From Lamellibrachia columna (lineage: Eukaryota; Annelida; Polychaeta; Sabellida; Siboglinidae): a stretch of DNA of 64,000 bases. A program made the translations under genes and the position numbers. The stretch is from assembly GCA_963662155.1 (NCBI GenBank), contig OY759268.1:1211001-1275000 (forward strand), in the 5' to 3' direction. The notes beneath the pieces are model-generated. The model was given only the letters and a program-made list of their open reading frames with translations. It was not told the origin of the DNA and did not search any database. The first letter of the stretch is position 1. Each line of letters starts with the position of its first letter. Of the stretch, positions 37,824-52,540 are shown one piece after another.

Positions 37824-40800
37824 TGGCAAGAGGTCAAGGAAGCCAATCACAAACACAAGACACCTAGATGGCAACAGGTCAAGGAAGCCAATCACAAACA
37901 CAAGACACCTAGATGGCAAGAGGTCAAGGAAGCCAATCACAAACACAAGACACCTAGATGGCAAGAGGTCAAGGAAGCCAATCACAAACATAAGACACCT
38001 AGATGGCAAGAGGTCAAGGAAGCCAATCACAAACACAAGACACCTAGATGGCAAGAGGTCAAGGAAGCCAATCACAAACACAAGACACCTAGATGGCAAG
38101 AGGTCAAGGAAGTCAATCACAAACACAAGACACCTAGATGGCAAGAGGTCAAGGAAGCCATTCACTTATCAACCATTTTTCGTTGATGTGTGAACCGTCC
38201 TTTTGAGATATTTGTCAATTTTGTTTTAAAACATATTCACGCTACTTATATTTACAGTACTGGTTTATAAACCAGTACGGTAGGCTTATATTTACAGTAC
38301 TGGTTTATAAACCAGTACGGTAGGCTTATATTTACAGTACTGGTTTATAAACCAGTACGCCAGGCTTCACACGTGAAACAATGCGTTCACACGGCGTCAT
38401 TAAATGTTTACTTTTTTCATTGTCGGCCCACAACTCGCTGGCTGAGCCATTGGTGTTAGCGGCCCGAGCGTTGTTACAATTGTAACATCCCCTATACAAT
38501 TGTAACAACTTGCCCCAATACAATTGTAACAACTTGCCCCAGATACATTTTTTAAACGCACGTGGACGATAACAAATCCTGAAATTCAGTTTAACTTCTA
38601 CTTGGCATAACTTATGCTATATAGTATATATGTTTCAAATTTCAGTCACGAAGCATAACAAGTGGCTGCGTATAGCAAGAAAAGTTTTATGTGTTGAAAA
38701 GTCATTTTTGTCCACACCTCGGTAATTTCGTCTTCATAACTCCCGATTTTTGGACAGTGTGTCCGCTGGTGGACTTCCAACTAACTACTGTCGACAGTGT
38801 CTCCGCTGGTGGACTTCCAACCAACTACAGTCGACAGTGTCTCCGCTGGTGGACTTTCAACCAACGACTGTCGACAGTGTGTCCACTGGTGGACTTTCAA
38901 CCAACTACTGTCGACAGTGTCTCCGCTGGTGGACTTTCAACCAACTACTGTCGACAGTGTCTCCGCTGGTGGACTTTCAACCAACTACTGTCGACAGTGT
39001 GTCCGCTGGTGGACTTTCAACCAATGACTGTCGATTGTGATTCCATATGTGTGCTACATTTTCGTAAAACGACTCTATAACAACCTGCCCTTATATACAA
39101 CTAGCCCCGGTCTCTCCTAAAGTTATTCCGCGCAGTACCTCATTGAAATTAAAGCGTTAACATTGTGTGAAACACTCTTGTCTTTATGTTTCTTTTTGTA
39201 ATTGAATTCTACGGTACTGATAAATGCTTCGTTCATCCAACTTTTAGAGCGAAGTCATTGCAATTGCCAAAATAAGAAAAAATCAGATTGAGCAACTGCA
39301 AAATATCAAACACTTTGATTAATTAATATGGTTTTACACTAAAGCATCTATGCATATTTTACTAACGGTACATCTATATTAGTTTAACGCAGAAGAAGAA
39401 CAAATAATAATATGTTCTAACGCTTTACTTAGAGAAAACAGCCGAAAGAAGGCGTGCGTGGACAAAGGGAACACGTTTGATACTTCCAACGCCTCAATTC
39501 ATTGAATAAGGCTCGTTGATGTTCACATCTTTAGTGTGCGTGCGTGGGTGCGTGAGTAGTATATGGGGGCATATGAAGGCTTAAAAATGGGCAGATTTTA
39601 GGACTCATTCTGATTGGTTGAAATTTGAAATGGAGCGTTCTGATTGGTCGTGCGCTTATTGCCGCTAGGGGCGCCACCGTATAATCCCGTATTATCGCTC
39701 AAGGGCAGATTTTGGGGCACTTTCTGATTGGTCGAGAGCAGTTTCACCACTAGGGGCGCCACAAGGGGTTCATTCTGATTGGTCGAGAGCAGTCACGTGA
39801 CATATGACGTCACAGCTATTTGCATAAATTAGCATAAATTACCAAAAATCGCACTCCTTTGCGGTCATACTGTCACCAGGGGCAACACAGGGACTCATTC
39901 TGATTGGTCGAGAGCCGTCACATGACCTATGACGCCTATATTTGCATAAATTAGCATATATTGCACCCTTTTCTGGTGAAACTGTCACCAGGAGGCGCTA
40001 CGGGTCAAGTGTGTCGACGGTTTGTGACCTAGTTTCGACTGTTCTGATTGGTCGAGAGCCTTTTGTGGTGAAACCGTCACCAGGGGGCGCTACCGGTCAA
40101 TTGTATCGACGGTTTGTGACATTGTTTCGACTGTTCTGATTGGTCGAGAGCCGTCACGTGACATATGACGTCACAGCTCATTTGCATAAATTTACATAAA
40201 TTTGCATAAATTACACCGTTTTGTAGTGAAACCGCCGCCAGGGGCGCCACGAGGTAATCCCCTATTATCGCCCTTGAGGCACTGTTTTGCTGTAATGTTG
40301 TCGCCAGGGGGCGCTACGGATCAAGTGTGTCGACGGTTCTGATTTGTCGAGAGCCGTCACAAGTGTGAATACAATTGTCAGTTGGGGTTAGGGTTAGTAA
40401 CCCTAATTCTGTCGTCTGTAGTGAACCCTAATACGGACCCTGTAGGGTTAGTAACCCTAATGAAAGGTCAAAGGTCACCGACCTTTTGCACTGATACAAT
40501 TGCCAGTTAGGGTTAGGGTTAGTAACCCAAATTCTATCGTCTGTAGTGAACCCTAATATGAACCCTATAGGGTTAGTAACCCTAATGAAAGGTCAAAGGT
40601 CAAAGATCACCGACCTTTTGTATTTATTCAATTGCCAGTTAGGGTTAGGGTTAGTAACCCTAATTCTGTCGTCTTCATTTTAATACTGACAATTATGACG
40701 CGCTTTTCGAGACGTGTCTGGGTACCGAACCGGTTTGAACCGGTTTCATGTAGTGTTTTTCTTCTTTTCTGGAACGTTCGAACGACGTCATGGAATTGTC

Positions 40801-43800
40801 CATGCTCACGAAAAGAAACACCATCCCGCATTTTCACCCTGCTAGCAGATTGAAACCTAGCGGACGAAAGTTCGTGCATGCAGCGGGAAAAACGTAGCCG
40901 TGCATGTAAGCTATGCTACGCATATCGCATCGTTGCATTATACCTTTCGACGTATTTCGCTTCGCGTCGACATCTACATACCGCCTATTTCACCACGAGT
41001 CTGCAAGAACACCGCGAGGTCAAAAGGTCAAGGTCAAGGTCAACAAAACAAACACCGTCGCTTTCTGGAACGTTCGAACGAAGTCACGCCTTTTCACCCT
41101 GCTAGCAGACTGAAACCTAGCGGACGAAAGTTCAGCGGGAAAAACACGGGAAAAACCCAGAAAAAGTGCATCGTCAGCAAACTTTCAGGGTAAACTGTAG
41201 GAGGTATGGGTAAATTGTAGGAATTATGGGTAAACTGTAGGAGTTATGGGTAACCTGTAGGAATTATGGGTAAACTGTAGGAGTTATGGGTAACCTGTAG
41301 GAATTATGGGTAAACTGTAGGAGTTATGGGTAACCTGTAGGAATTATGGGTAAACTGTAGGAGTTATGGGTAAACTGTAGGAGGTACGGGTAAACTGTAG
41401 GAAGGCTTGTGCGCTTCCACTCGTCTTGTCGTTTTTGACATTGGTCAGGCGCTGTTGGTGGACTTTGACTTGTGCGCTCCCACTCGTCTTGTCTCTTTTC
41501 ACACTGGTCAGTCGCTGTTGGTGGACTTTGTGCTATGCGCGTGCTGTGCGTCAGAACCGGTTCAAACCGGTTCAAACCGGTTCAAACTGGTTCAAACCGG
41601 TTCAAACCGGGAAAAACCCAGGAAACAAGTGCACCGTCAGCAGTGGCGACTGACTTGTGCGTTCCCGTTCCCACGCGGCAGACATTTACCACTGTGTGAT
41701 ATGCGTGGAGACATTGACCACAATGTGACATACATGAAGACATTGACTGCTATGTGACATGTATGGATACATTTATCGCTGTGTGATATGTATGGAGACG
41801 TTCACCACCATGTGATATGTGTGGAGACATTTACCCCTGTGTGATATGTATGGAGACATTTGACACCATGTGGTATGCATGAAGACATTGACTGTCAAGT
41901 GACATGCATGGAGACATTGACCGTCATGTGATATGCATGGAGACATTTACCACTGTGTGATATGTATGGAGACAATTGACACCATGTGACATGCATGGAG
42001 ACATTTACAACTGAGTGATATGCGTGGAGACATTGACCACAACGTGACATGCATGAAGACATTGACTGCTATGTGATATGTATGGATACATTTACCGCTG
42101 TGTGATATGTATGGAGACGTTCATCACCATGTAATATGTGCCGAGACATTTACCCCTATGTGATATGTATGGAGACATTTGACACCATGTGATATGCGTG
42201 TAGACATTGACCGTCATTTGACATGCATGGAGACATTTACCACTGTATGATATGTATGGAGACATTTGACACCATGTGATATGCGTGGAGACATTGACCA
42301 CCATGTGACATGCATGGAGACATTGACCACCATGTGACATGCATGGATACATTGACCGCTGTGTGATATGCATGGAGATATTGACCACCATGTGGTATGC
42401 ATGGAGATATTTACCACTGTGTGATATAGAGACATTGACCGCCATGTGACATGTATGGAGACATTTGACACCATGTGGAATGCATGGAGACATTGACTGT
42501 CATATGACATGCGTGGAGACATTGACTACCATGTGACGTGCATGGAGACATTGACCGTTATGTGACATGCATGGAGACATTGACTTCCATATGACATGCA
42601 TAGGGACATTTACCACTGTGTGATATGTATGGAGACATTTGACACCATGTGACATGCATGGAGACATTTACCAATGTGTGATATGCGTGGAGACATTGAC
42701 CACAATGTGACATGCATGGAGACATTGACTGCTATGTGACGTGTATGTAGACATTTACCACTATGTGGTATGTATGGAGACGTTTACCACCATGTGACAT
42801 GCATGGAGAAATTTACCACTGTATGATATGTATGGAGACATTTTACACCATGTGATATGCATGGAGACATTGACCGCCATGTGACATGCATGGTGAAATT
42901 GACCACCATATGATATGCATGGAGACATTTGAAACCATTTGATATGCATGGAGACATTGACTAACATGTGACATGCATGGAGACATTGACCACCATGTGA
43001 CATGTATAGAGAAATTGACCGCCATGTGACATGCATGGATACATTTACCGCTGTGTGACATGTATGCAGACATTCACAATCATGTGATATGTGTGGAGAC
43101 ATTTACGCCTGTGTGATATGTATGGAGACATTTGACATCATGTGATATGCGTGGATACATTGACCGTCATGTGACATGCATGGAGACATTTACCACTGTG
43201 TGATATGTATGCAGACATTGACCGCCATATGGTATGCATGGAGACATTGACCGCCAAGTGACATGCATGGAGACATCGACTGCCATGTGACATGCATGGA
43301 GACATTCACCACCATGTGATACGTGTGGAGACATTTACCACTGTGTGATATTCGTGGAGACATTGAACACAACTTGAAGAAAACAAGACACTGTCATACG
43401 CAACTTGAAGAAAACAAGACACTGTCACACACAACTTGAAGAAAACAAGACATTGTCACACACAACTTGAAGAAAACAAGACATTGTCATACACAAAGTT
43501 TCAATGCAGGCTATCTACGAGCCAACAACTATGAGATGATAGGGTTGGCAAACAGCACTGTCTCGATGCAGGCTATCTAGGGTTATACAACCGATAACAG
43601 GTTGGGGTTACACCTAGGGTTATACAGCCTACAACAGGTTGGGGTTATACAACCGACAACAGGTTGGGGTTACACCTTTTTCCCTACCGCCGCCGCCACG
43701 GAGCACTGTGCACGTGTTGTGCGTCAGAACCGGTTCAAACCGGTCGTGTAGGGTTATACAACCGACAACAGGTTGGGTTTACCCCTTTTTGCAGGCTATC

Positions 43801-46800
43801 TAGTGTTATACAACCGACAATAGGTTGGGGTTACATTTTTTTCCGTACCGCTGCCGCCACGGAGCTGGTAGGGTTGTGCAAACAGCACTGTCTGGATGCA
43901 GTGTATCTAGGGTTATACAACCGACAAAAGGTTGACGAGTGGGAGCGTACAAGTTAAAGTATGTCAACAGTGGCTGACCAATGTCAAATAGACCAATCTT
44001 ACAACTTACACTTTTTTCACAACACAAACTTTCAAAACATGTGTGTGTGTGCGGTGAAGCAAACTTCCAACTTGCAAACTTTCATAACATAAACTTGTCA
44101 CATCACAAACTTCCAACTTAAAAATGTTCATAACACAAACTTTCAAAACATGTGTGTGCGGTGAAGCAAGCTTCCAACTTACAAACTTTCATAACATAAA
44201 CTTTCAAAACGTGAACTTTTCACATCACAAACTTCCAACTTACAAATTTTCATGACACAAACTTTCAAAACATGTGTGTGCGGTGAAGCAAACTTCCAAC
44301 TTACAAACTTTCATAACATAAACTTTCAAAACATGTGTGCGCGGTGAAGCAAACTTCCAATTTGTAAACTTCCAAAGCACAAACTTCCAACTGGCAGACT
44401 TCCAACTCGCAAACTTCACACAACTTCGTACAACTTTGCACAACTTCACACAACTTTACACAACTTCACAGGCGTGGAGTGGAGTGGAGAACTTCCAATA
44501 TGCAAACTTCCAAAGCTAAAACTTCCAACTTGCAGACTTCCAACTCGCAAACTTCACACAAAATGTGTGTGCGGTGAAGCAAACTTCCAACTTACAAACT
44601 TTCATAACATAAACTTTCAAAACGTGTGTGTGTGTGACGTGAAGCAAACTTCCAACTTACACATTTCTCACAACACAAACTTTCAAAACATGTGTGTGCG
44701 GTGAAGCAAACTTCCAAAACTTCCAACTTACAAACTTTCATAACATAAACTTTCAAAAATGGCGGTCAATTTCTCCATGCATGTCACATGGTTGTCAATG
44801 TATCCATGCATGTCACATGGTAGTCAATGTCTCCATGCATATCACATGGTGTCAAATGTCTCCATGCATATCACATGGTGGTCAATGTCTCCATGCATGT
44901 CACATGGTGGTCAATGTCTCCACGCATATCACATGGTGTCAAATGTCTCCATACATATCACACAGTGGTAAATGTCTCCATGCATGTCAAATGACGGTCA
45001 ATGTCTACACCCATATCACATGGTGTCAAATGTCTCCATACATATCACACAGCGGTAAATGTATCCATGCATGTCACATGGCGGTCAATTTCTCTATACA
45101 TGTCACATGGTAGTCAATGTCTCCATGCATATCAAATGGTATTAAAAGTCTCCATGCATATCATATGGTGGTCAATGTCACCATGCATGTCACATGGCGG
45201 TCAATGTCTCCATGCATATCACATGGTGTAAAATGTCTCCATACATATCACACAGTGGTAAATGTCTCCACACATATCACATGGTGGTAAACGTCTCCAT
45301 ACATACCACATAGTGGTAAATGTCTACATACACGTCACATAGCAGTCAATGTCTCCATGCATGTCAAATTGTGGTCAATGTCTCCACGCATATCACACAT
45401 TTGGTAAATGTCTCCATACATATCACACAGTGGTAAATGACCCTATGCATGTCACATGGCGGTCAATGTCTCCATGCACGTCACATGACGGTCAATGTCT
45501 CCATGCACGTCACATGGCAGTCAATGTCTCCACGCATGTCATATGGCAGTCAATGTCTCCATGCATTCCACATGGTGTCAAATGTCTCCATACATGTCAC
45601 ATGGCGGTCAATGTCTCCACATCACACAGTGGTAAATATCTCCATGCATACCACATGGTGGTCAATGTCTCCATACATATCACACAGCGGTCAATGTATC
45701 CATGCATGTCACATGGTGTCAAATGTCTCCATGCATACCATGTCAAAAAGACAAGACAAGTGGGAGCGCACAAGCTAAAGTCCACCAACAGTACCTGACC
45801 AATGTCAAAAAGACAAAACGAGTGGGAGCGCACAAGTCAAAGTCTACCAACAGTGACTGACCAATGTCAAAAAGACAAGACGAGTGGGAGCGCACAAGTT
45901 AAAGTCTGCCAACAGTGACTGACCAATATTAAAAAGACAAGACGAGTGGGAGCGTACAAGTTAAAGTATGTCAACAGTGGCTGACCAATGTCAAATAGAC
46001 CAATCTTACAACTTACACTTTTTTCACAACACAAACTTTCAAAACATATGTGTGTGTGCGGTGAAGCAAACTTCCAACTTGCAAACTTTCATAACATAAA
46101 CTTGTCACATCACAAACTTCCAACTTAAAAATGTTCATAACACAAACTTTCAAAACATGTGTGTGCGGTGAAGCAAGCTTCCAACTTACAAACTTTCATA
46201 ACATAAACTTTCAAAACGTGAACTTTTCACATCACAAACTTCCAACTTACAAATTTTAATGACACAAACTTTCAAAACATGTGTGTGCGGTGAAGCAAAC
46301 TTCCAACTTACAAACTTTCATAACATAAACTTTCAAAACATGTGTGCGCGGTGAAGCAAACTTCCAATTTGCAAACTTTCATAACATAAACTTTCAAAAC
46401 ATGGGTGTGCGGTGAAGCAAACTTCCAACTTACAAACTTTCATAACATAAACTTTCATAACATAAACTTTCATAACATAAACTTTCAAAACATGTGTGTG
46501 CGGTGAAGCAAACTTCCAACTTACAAACTTTCATAACATAAACTTTCAAAACATGTGTGCGCGGTGAAGCAAACTTCCAATTTGCAAACTTCCAAAGCAC
46601 AAACTTCCAACTGGCAGACTTCCAACTCGCAAACTTCACACAACTTCGTACAACTTTGCACAACTTCACACAACTTTACACAACTTCACAGGCGTGGAGT
46701 GGAGTGGAGAACTTCCAATATGCAAACTTCCAAAGCTAAAACTTCCAACTTGCAGACTTCCAACTCGCAAACTTCACACAAAATGTGTGTGCGGTGAAGC

Positions 46801-48061
46801 AAACTTCCAACTTACAAACTTTCATAACATAAACTTTCAAAACGTGTGTGTGTGTGACGTGAAGCAAACTTCCAACTTACACATTTTTCACAACACAAAC
46901 TTTCAAAACATGTGTGTGCGGTGAAGCAAACTTCCAAAACTTCCAACTTACAAACTTTCATAACATAAACTTTCAAAAATGGCGGTCAATTTCTCCATGC
47001 ATGTCACATGGTTGTCAATGTATCCATGCATGTCACATGGTAGTCAATGTCTCCATGCATATCACATGGTGTCAAATGTCTCCATGCATATCACATGGTG
47101 GTCAATGTCTCCATGCATGTCACATGGTGGTCAATGTCTCCACGCATATCACATGGTGTCAAATGTCTCCATACATATCACACAGTGGTAAATGTCTCCA
47201 TGCATGTCAAATGACGGTCAATGTCTACACCCATATCACATGGTGTCAAATGTCTCCATACATATCACACAGCGGTAAATGTATCCATGCATGTCACATG
47301 GCGGTCAATTTCTCTATACATGTCACATGGTAGTCAATGTCTCCATGCATATCAAATGGTATTAAAAGTCTCCATGCATATCATATGGTGGTCAATGTCA
47401 CCATGCATGTCACATGGCGGTCAATGTCTCCATGCATATCACATGGTGTAAAATGTCTCCATACATATCACACAGTGGTAAATGTCTCCACACATATCAC
47501 ATGGTGGTAAACGTCTCCATACATACCACATAGTGGTAAATGTCTACATACACGTCACATAGCAGTCAATGTCTCCATGCATGTCAAATTGTGGTCAATG
47601 TCTCCACGCATATCACACATTGGTAAATGTCTCCATACATATCACACAGTGGTAAATGTCCCTATGCATGTCACATGGCGGTCAATGTCTCCATGCACGT
47701 CACATGACGGTCAATGTCTCCATGCACGTCACATGGCAGTCAATGTCTCCACGCATGTCATATGGCAGTCAATGTCTCCATGCATTCCACATGGTGTCAA
47801 ATGTCTCCATACATGTCACATGGCGGTCAATGTCTCCACATCACACAGTGGTAAATATCTCCATGCATACCACATGGTGGTCAATGTCTCCATACATATC
47901 ACACAGCGGTCAATGTATCCATGCATGTCACATGGTGTCAAATGTCTCCATGCATACCATGTCAAAAAGACAAGACAAGTGGGAGCGCACAAGCTAAAGT
48001 CCACCAACAGTACCTGACCAATGTCAAAAAGACAAAACGAGTGGGAGCGCACAAGTCAAAG
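37824..48061. repeat. 10,238-bp tandem duplication, copy 2
   Basis: Second copy of 27,586-37,823. After 48,061 the sequence continues TCTACCAACAGTGACTGACC, as it does within the block at 35,602, which shows the original right flank. It holds copies of the regulatory-like arm (39,554-41,668), the 29-bp array (41,670-43,370) and two 2.0-2.2-kb sub-units (43,934-45,940 and 45,941-48,061). Identity this high over 10 kb means a very recent event or an assembly duplication. Confidence 0.95.
39554..41668 (+). promoter_or_regulatory. Duplicate of the left arm inside copy 2
   Basis: The same motif series as 29,316-31,430, shifted by 10,238 bp and identical where compared. Same orientation, so its CTCF-like motifs also point right. 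Confidence 0.55.
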
Positions 48062-48159
48062 TCTACCAACAGTGACTGACCAATGTCAAAAAGACAAGAC
48101 GAGTGGGAGCGCACAAGTTAAAGTCTGCCAACAGTGACTGACCAATATTAAAAAGACAA

Positions 48160-50384
48160 GACGAGTGGGAGCGTACAAGTTAAAGTATGTCAACAGTGGC
48201 TGACCAATGTCAAATAGACCAATCTTACAACTTACACTTTTTTCACAACACAAACTTTCAAAACATGTGTGTGTGCGGTGAAGCAAACTTCCAACTTGCA
48301 AACTTTCATAACATAAACTTGTCACATCACAAACTTCCAACTTAAAAATGATCATAACACAAACTTTCAAAACATGTGTGTGCGGTGAAGCAAGCTTCCA
48401 ACTTACAAACTTTCATAACATAAACTTTCAAAACGTGAACTTTTCACATCACAAACCTCCAACTTACAAATTTTCATGACACAAACTTTCAAAACATGTG
48501 TGTGCGGTGAAGCAAACTTCCAACTTACAAACTTTCATAACATAAACTTTCAAAACATGTGTGCGCGGTGAAGCAAACTTCCAATTTGCAAACTTCCAAA
48601 GCACAAACTTCCAACTGGCAGACTTCCAACTCGCAAACTTCACACAACTTCGTACAACTTTGCACAACTTCACACAACTTTACACAACTTCGCAGGCGTG
48701 GAGTGGAGTGGAGAACTTCCAATATGCAAACTTCCAAAGCTAAAACTTCCAACTTGCAGATTTCCAACTCGCAAACTTCACACAAAATGTGTGTGCGGTG
48801 AAGCAAACTTCCAACTTACAAACTTTCATAACATAAACTTTCAAAACGTGTGTGTGTGACGTGAAGCAAACTTCCAACTTACACATTTTTTACAACACAA
48901 ACTTTCAAAACATGTGTGTGCGGTGAAGCAAACTTCCAAAACTTCCAACTTACAAACTTTCATAACATAAACTTTAAAAAATGGCGGTCAATGTCTCCAT
49001 GCATGTCACATGGTGGTCAATGTCTCCATGCATGTCACATGGTGGTCAATGTCTCCACGCATATCACATGATGTCAAATGTCTCCATACATATCACACAG
49101 TGGTAAATGTCTCCATGCATGTCAAAAGACGGTAAATGTCTACACGCATATCACATGGTGTCAAATGTCTCCATACATATCACATAGGGGTAAATGTCTC
49201 CACACATATTACATGGTGGTGAACGTCTCCATACCTATCACACAGCGGTAAATGTCTCCATACATGTCACATACCAGTCAATGTCTCCATGCATGTCACG
49301 TTGTGGTCAATGTCTCCACGCATATCACACAGCGGTAAATGTCTCCATGCATGTCACATGGCGGTCAATGTCTCCATGCATGTCACATGGCAGTCAATGT
49401 CTCCAAACAAATTTTCATGACACAAACTTTCAAAACATGTGTGTTCGGTGAAGCAAACTTTCAACTTGCAAACTTTCATAACATAAACTTTCAAAGTGGA
49501 GTGGAGTGGAGTGGAGTGGAGAACTTCCAATTGGCAAATTCCAAAGCACAAACTTCCAACTTGCAGACTTCCAACACATGACAATCAATGTCTCCAAGCA
49601 TGTCACATGGCAGTCAATGTCTTCATGCATACCACATGGTGTCAAATGTCTCCATACATATCACATGGCTGTCAATGTCTCCATGCATGTCACATGGTGT
49701 CAAATGTCTCCACACATATCACATGGTGGTGAATGTCTCCATACATATCACACAGCGGTAAATGTCTCCATGCATGTCACATGGTGGTCAATGTATCCAT
49801 GTATGTCACATGACAGTCAATGTCTCCATGCATGTCACATGGCTGTCAATGTCTCCATGCATACCACATGGTGTCAAATGTCTCCATACATATCACACAG
49901 GGGTAAATGTCTCCACACATATCACATGGTGGTGAACGTCTCCATACATATCACACAGCGGTAAATGTATCCATACATGTCACATAGCAGTCAATGTCTT
50001 CATGCATGTCACGTTGTGGTCAATGTCTCCACGCATATCACACAGTGGTAAATGTCTCCATGCATGTCACATGGTGTCAAATGTCTCCATACATATCACA
50101 CAGTGGTAAATGTCTCCATGCATATCACATGACGGTCAATGTCTCCATGCATGTCACTTGACAGTCAATGTCTTCATGCATACCACATGGTGTCAAATGT
50201 CTCCATACATATCACGCAGGGGTAAATGTCTCCACACATATCACATGGTGGTGAACGTCTCCATACATATCACACAGCGATAAATGTCTCCATACATGTC
50301 ACATAGCAGTCAATGTCTTCATGTATGTCACATTGTGGTCAATGTCTCCACGCATATCACACAGTGGTAAATGTCTGCCGCGTG
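48160..50384 (+). repeat. Higher-order unit C and long plus-orientation 29-bp array
   Basis: A third, more diverged unit begins at 48,160 (GACGAGTGGGAGCGTACAAG). Its 29-bp array (48,980-50,380) is interrupted by another AACTTCC piece and a run of GTGGA at 49,415-49,580. It leads straight into the right arm at about 50,385. Confidence 0.9.
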
Positions 50385-52502
50385 GGAACGGGAACGCACA
50401 AGTCAGTCGCCACTGCTGACGGTGCACTTGTTTCCTGGGTTTCCCCCGGTTTTAACCGGTTTTAACCGGTTTTAACCGGTTTTAACCGGTTCTGACGCAC
50501 AGCACGCGCGTAGCACAAAGTCCACCAACTGCGACTGACCAGTGTGAAAAGAGACAAGACGAGTGGGAGCGCACAAGTCAAAGTCCACCAACAGCGCCTG
50601 ACCAATGTCAAAAACGACAAGACGAGTGGAAGCGCACAAGCCTTCCTACAGTTTAGCCATACCTCCTACAGTTTACCCATAACTCCTACAGTTTACCCAT
50701 AATTCCTACAGGTTACCCATAACTCCTACAGTTTACCCATAATTCCTACAGGTTACCCATAACTCCTACAGTTTACCCATAATTCCTACAGGTTACCCAT
50801 AACTCCTACAGTTTACCCATAATTCCTACAATTTACCCATACCTCCTACAGTTTACCCTGAAAGTTTGCTGACGATGCACTTTTTCTGGGTTTTTCCCGT
50901 GTTTTTCCCGCTGCATGCACGAACTTTCGTCCGCTAGGTTTCAGTCTGCTAGCAGGGTGAAAAGGCGTGACTTCGTTCGAACGTTCCAGAAAGCGACGGT
51001 GTTTGTTTTGTTGACCTTGACCTTGACCTTTTGACCTCGCGGTGTTCTTGCAGACTCGTGGTGAAATAGGCGGTATGTAGATGTCGACGCGAAGCGAAAT
51101 AAGTCGAAAGGTATAATGCAACGATGCGATATGCGTAGTATAGCTTACATGCACGGCTACGTTTTTCCCGCTGCATTCACGAACTTTCGTCCGCTAGGTT
51201 TCAATCTGCTAGCAGGGTGAAAATGAGGGATGGTTTTTCTTTTCGTTAGCATGGACAATTCCATGACGTCGTTCGAACGTTTCAGAAAAGAAGAAAAATA
51301 CTACATGAAACCGGTTCAAACCGGTTCGGTACCCAGACACGTCTCGAAAAGCGTGTCATAATCGTCAGTATTAAACCGAAGACGACAGAATTAGGGTTAC
51401 TAACCCAAACCCTAACTGGCAATTGAATAAGTACAAAAGGTCGGTGATCTTTGACCTTTGACCTTTCATTAGGGTTACTAACCCTATAGGGTTCATATTA
51501 GGGTTCACTACAGACGATAGAATTTGGGTTACTAACCCTAACCCTAACTGGCAATTGTATCAGTGCAAAAGGTCGGTGACCTTTGACCTTTCATTAGGGT
51601 TACTAACCCTACAGGGTCCGTATTAGGGTTCACTACAGACGACAGAATTAGGGTTACTAAACCTAACCCCAACTGACAATTGTATTCACACTTGTGACGG
51701 CTCTCGACGAATCAGAACCGTCGACACACTTGATCCGTAGCGCCCCCTGGCGACAACATTACCGCAAAACAGTGCCTCAAGGGCGATAATAGGGGATTAC
51801 CTCGTGGCGCCCCCTGGGGGCGGTTTCACTAAAAACCGGTGTAATTTATGCAAATTTATGTAAATTTATGCAAATGAGCTGTGACGTCATATGTCACGTG
51901 ACGGCTCTCGACCAATCAGAACAGTCGAAACAAGGTCACCAACCGTCGATACAATTGACCGGTAGCGCCCCCTGGTGACGGTTTCACCACAAAAGGCTCT
52001 CGACCAATCAGAACAGTCGAAACTAGGTCACAAACCGTCGACACACTTGACCTGTAGCGCCTCCTGGTGACAGTTTCACCAGAAAAGGGTGCAATATATG
52101 CTAATTTATGCAAATATAGGCGTCATAGGTCATGTGACGGCTCTCGACCAATCAGAATGAGTCCCTGTGGCGCCCCGGGTGACAGTATGACCGCAAAGGA
52201 GTGCGATTTTTGGTAATTTATGCTAATTTATGCAAATAGCTGTGACGTCATAGGTCACGTGACTGCTCTCGACCAATCAGAATGAACCCCTTGTGGCGCC
52301 CCCTAGTGGTGAAACTGCTCTCGACCAATCAGAAAGTGCCCCAAAATCTGCCAATTTGAGCGATAATAGGGGATTATACGGTAGCGCCCCTAGCGGCAAT
52401 AAGCGCACGACCAATCAGAACGCTCCATTTCAAATTTCAACCAATCAGAATGAGCCCCAAAATCTGCCCATTTTTAAGCCTTCAGATGTCCCCATATACT
52501 AC

Positions 52503-52505
<3 letters not shown>
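50385..52505 (-). promoter_or_regulatory. Right arm of the inverted repeat, motif-dense
   Basis: Reverse complement of the left arm with point differences and small indels. CTCF-like cores lie on the minus strand at about 51,738, 51,804, 51,963, 52,055, 52,293 and 52,381. They are often closer to consensus than on the left, for example GTGGCGCCCCCTAGTGG at 52,293. CCAAT (GACCAATCAGA), TGACGTCA or TGACGTCATAGGTCACGTGAC-like modules, DR1 blocks (TGACCTTTGACCT) and AACCGGTT repeats are all retained. The outer end is AGTAGTATATGG next to a TGCG microsatellite. Confidence 0.55.
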
Positions 52506-52538
<33 letters not shown>

Positions 52539-52540
52539 TC
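52504..52540. repeat. (TGCG)n microsatellite
   Basis: About eight TGCG units at the outer edge of the right arm. Confidence 0.95.
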
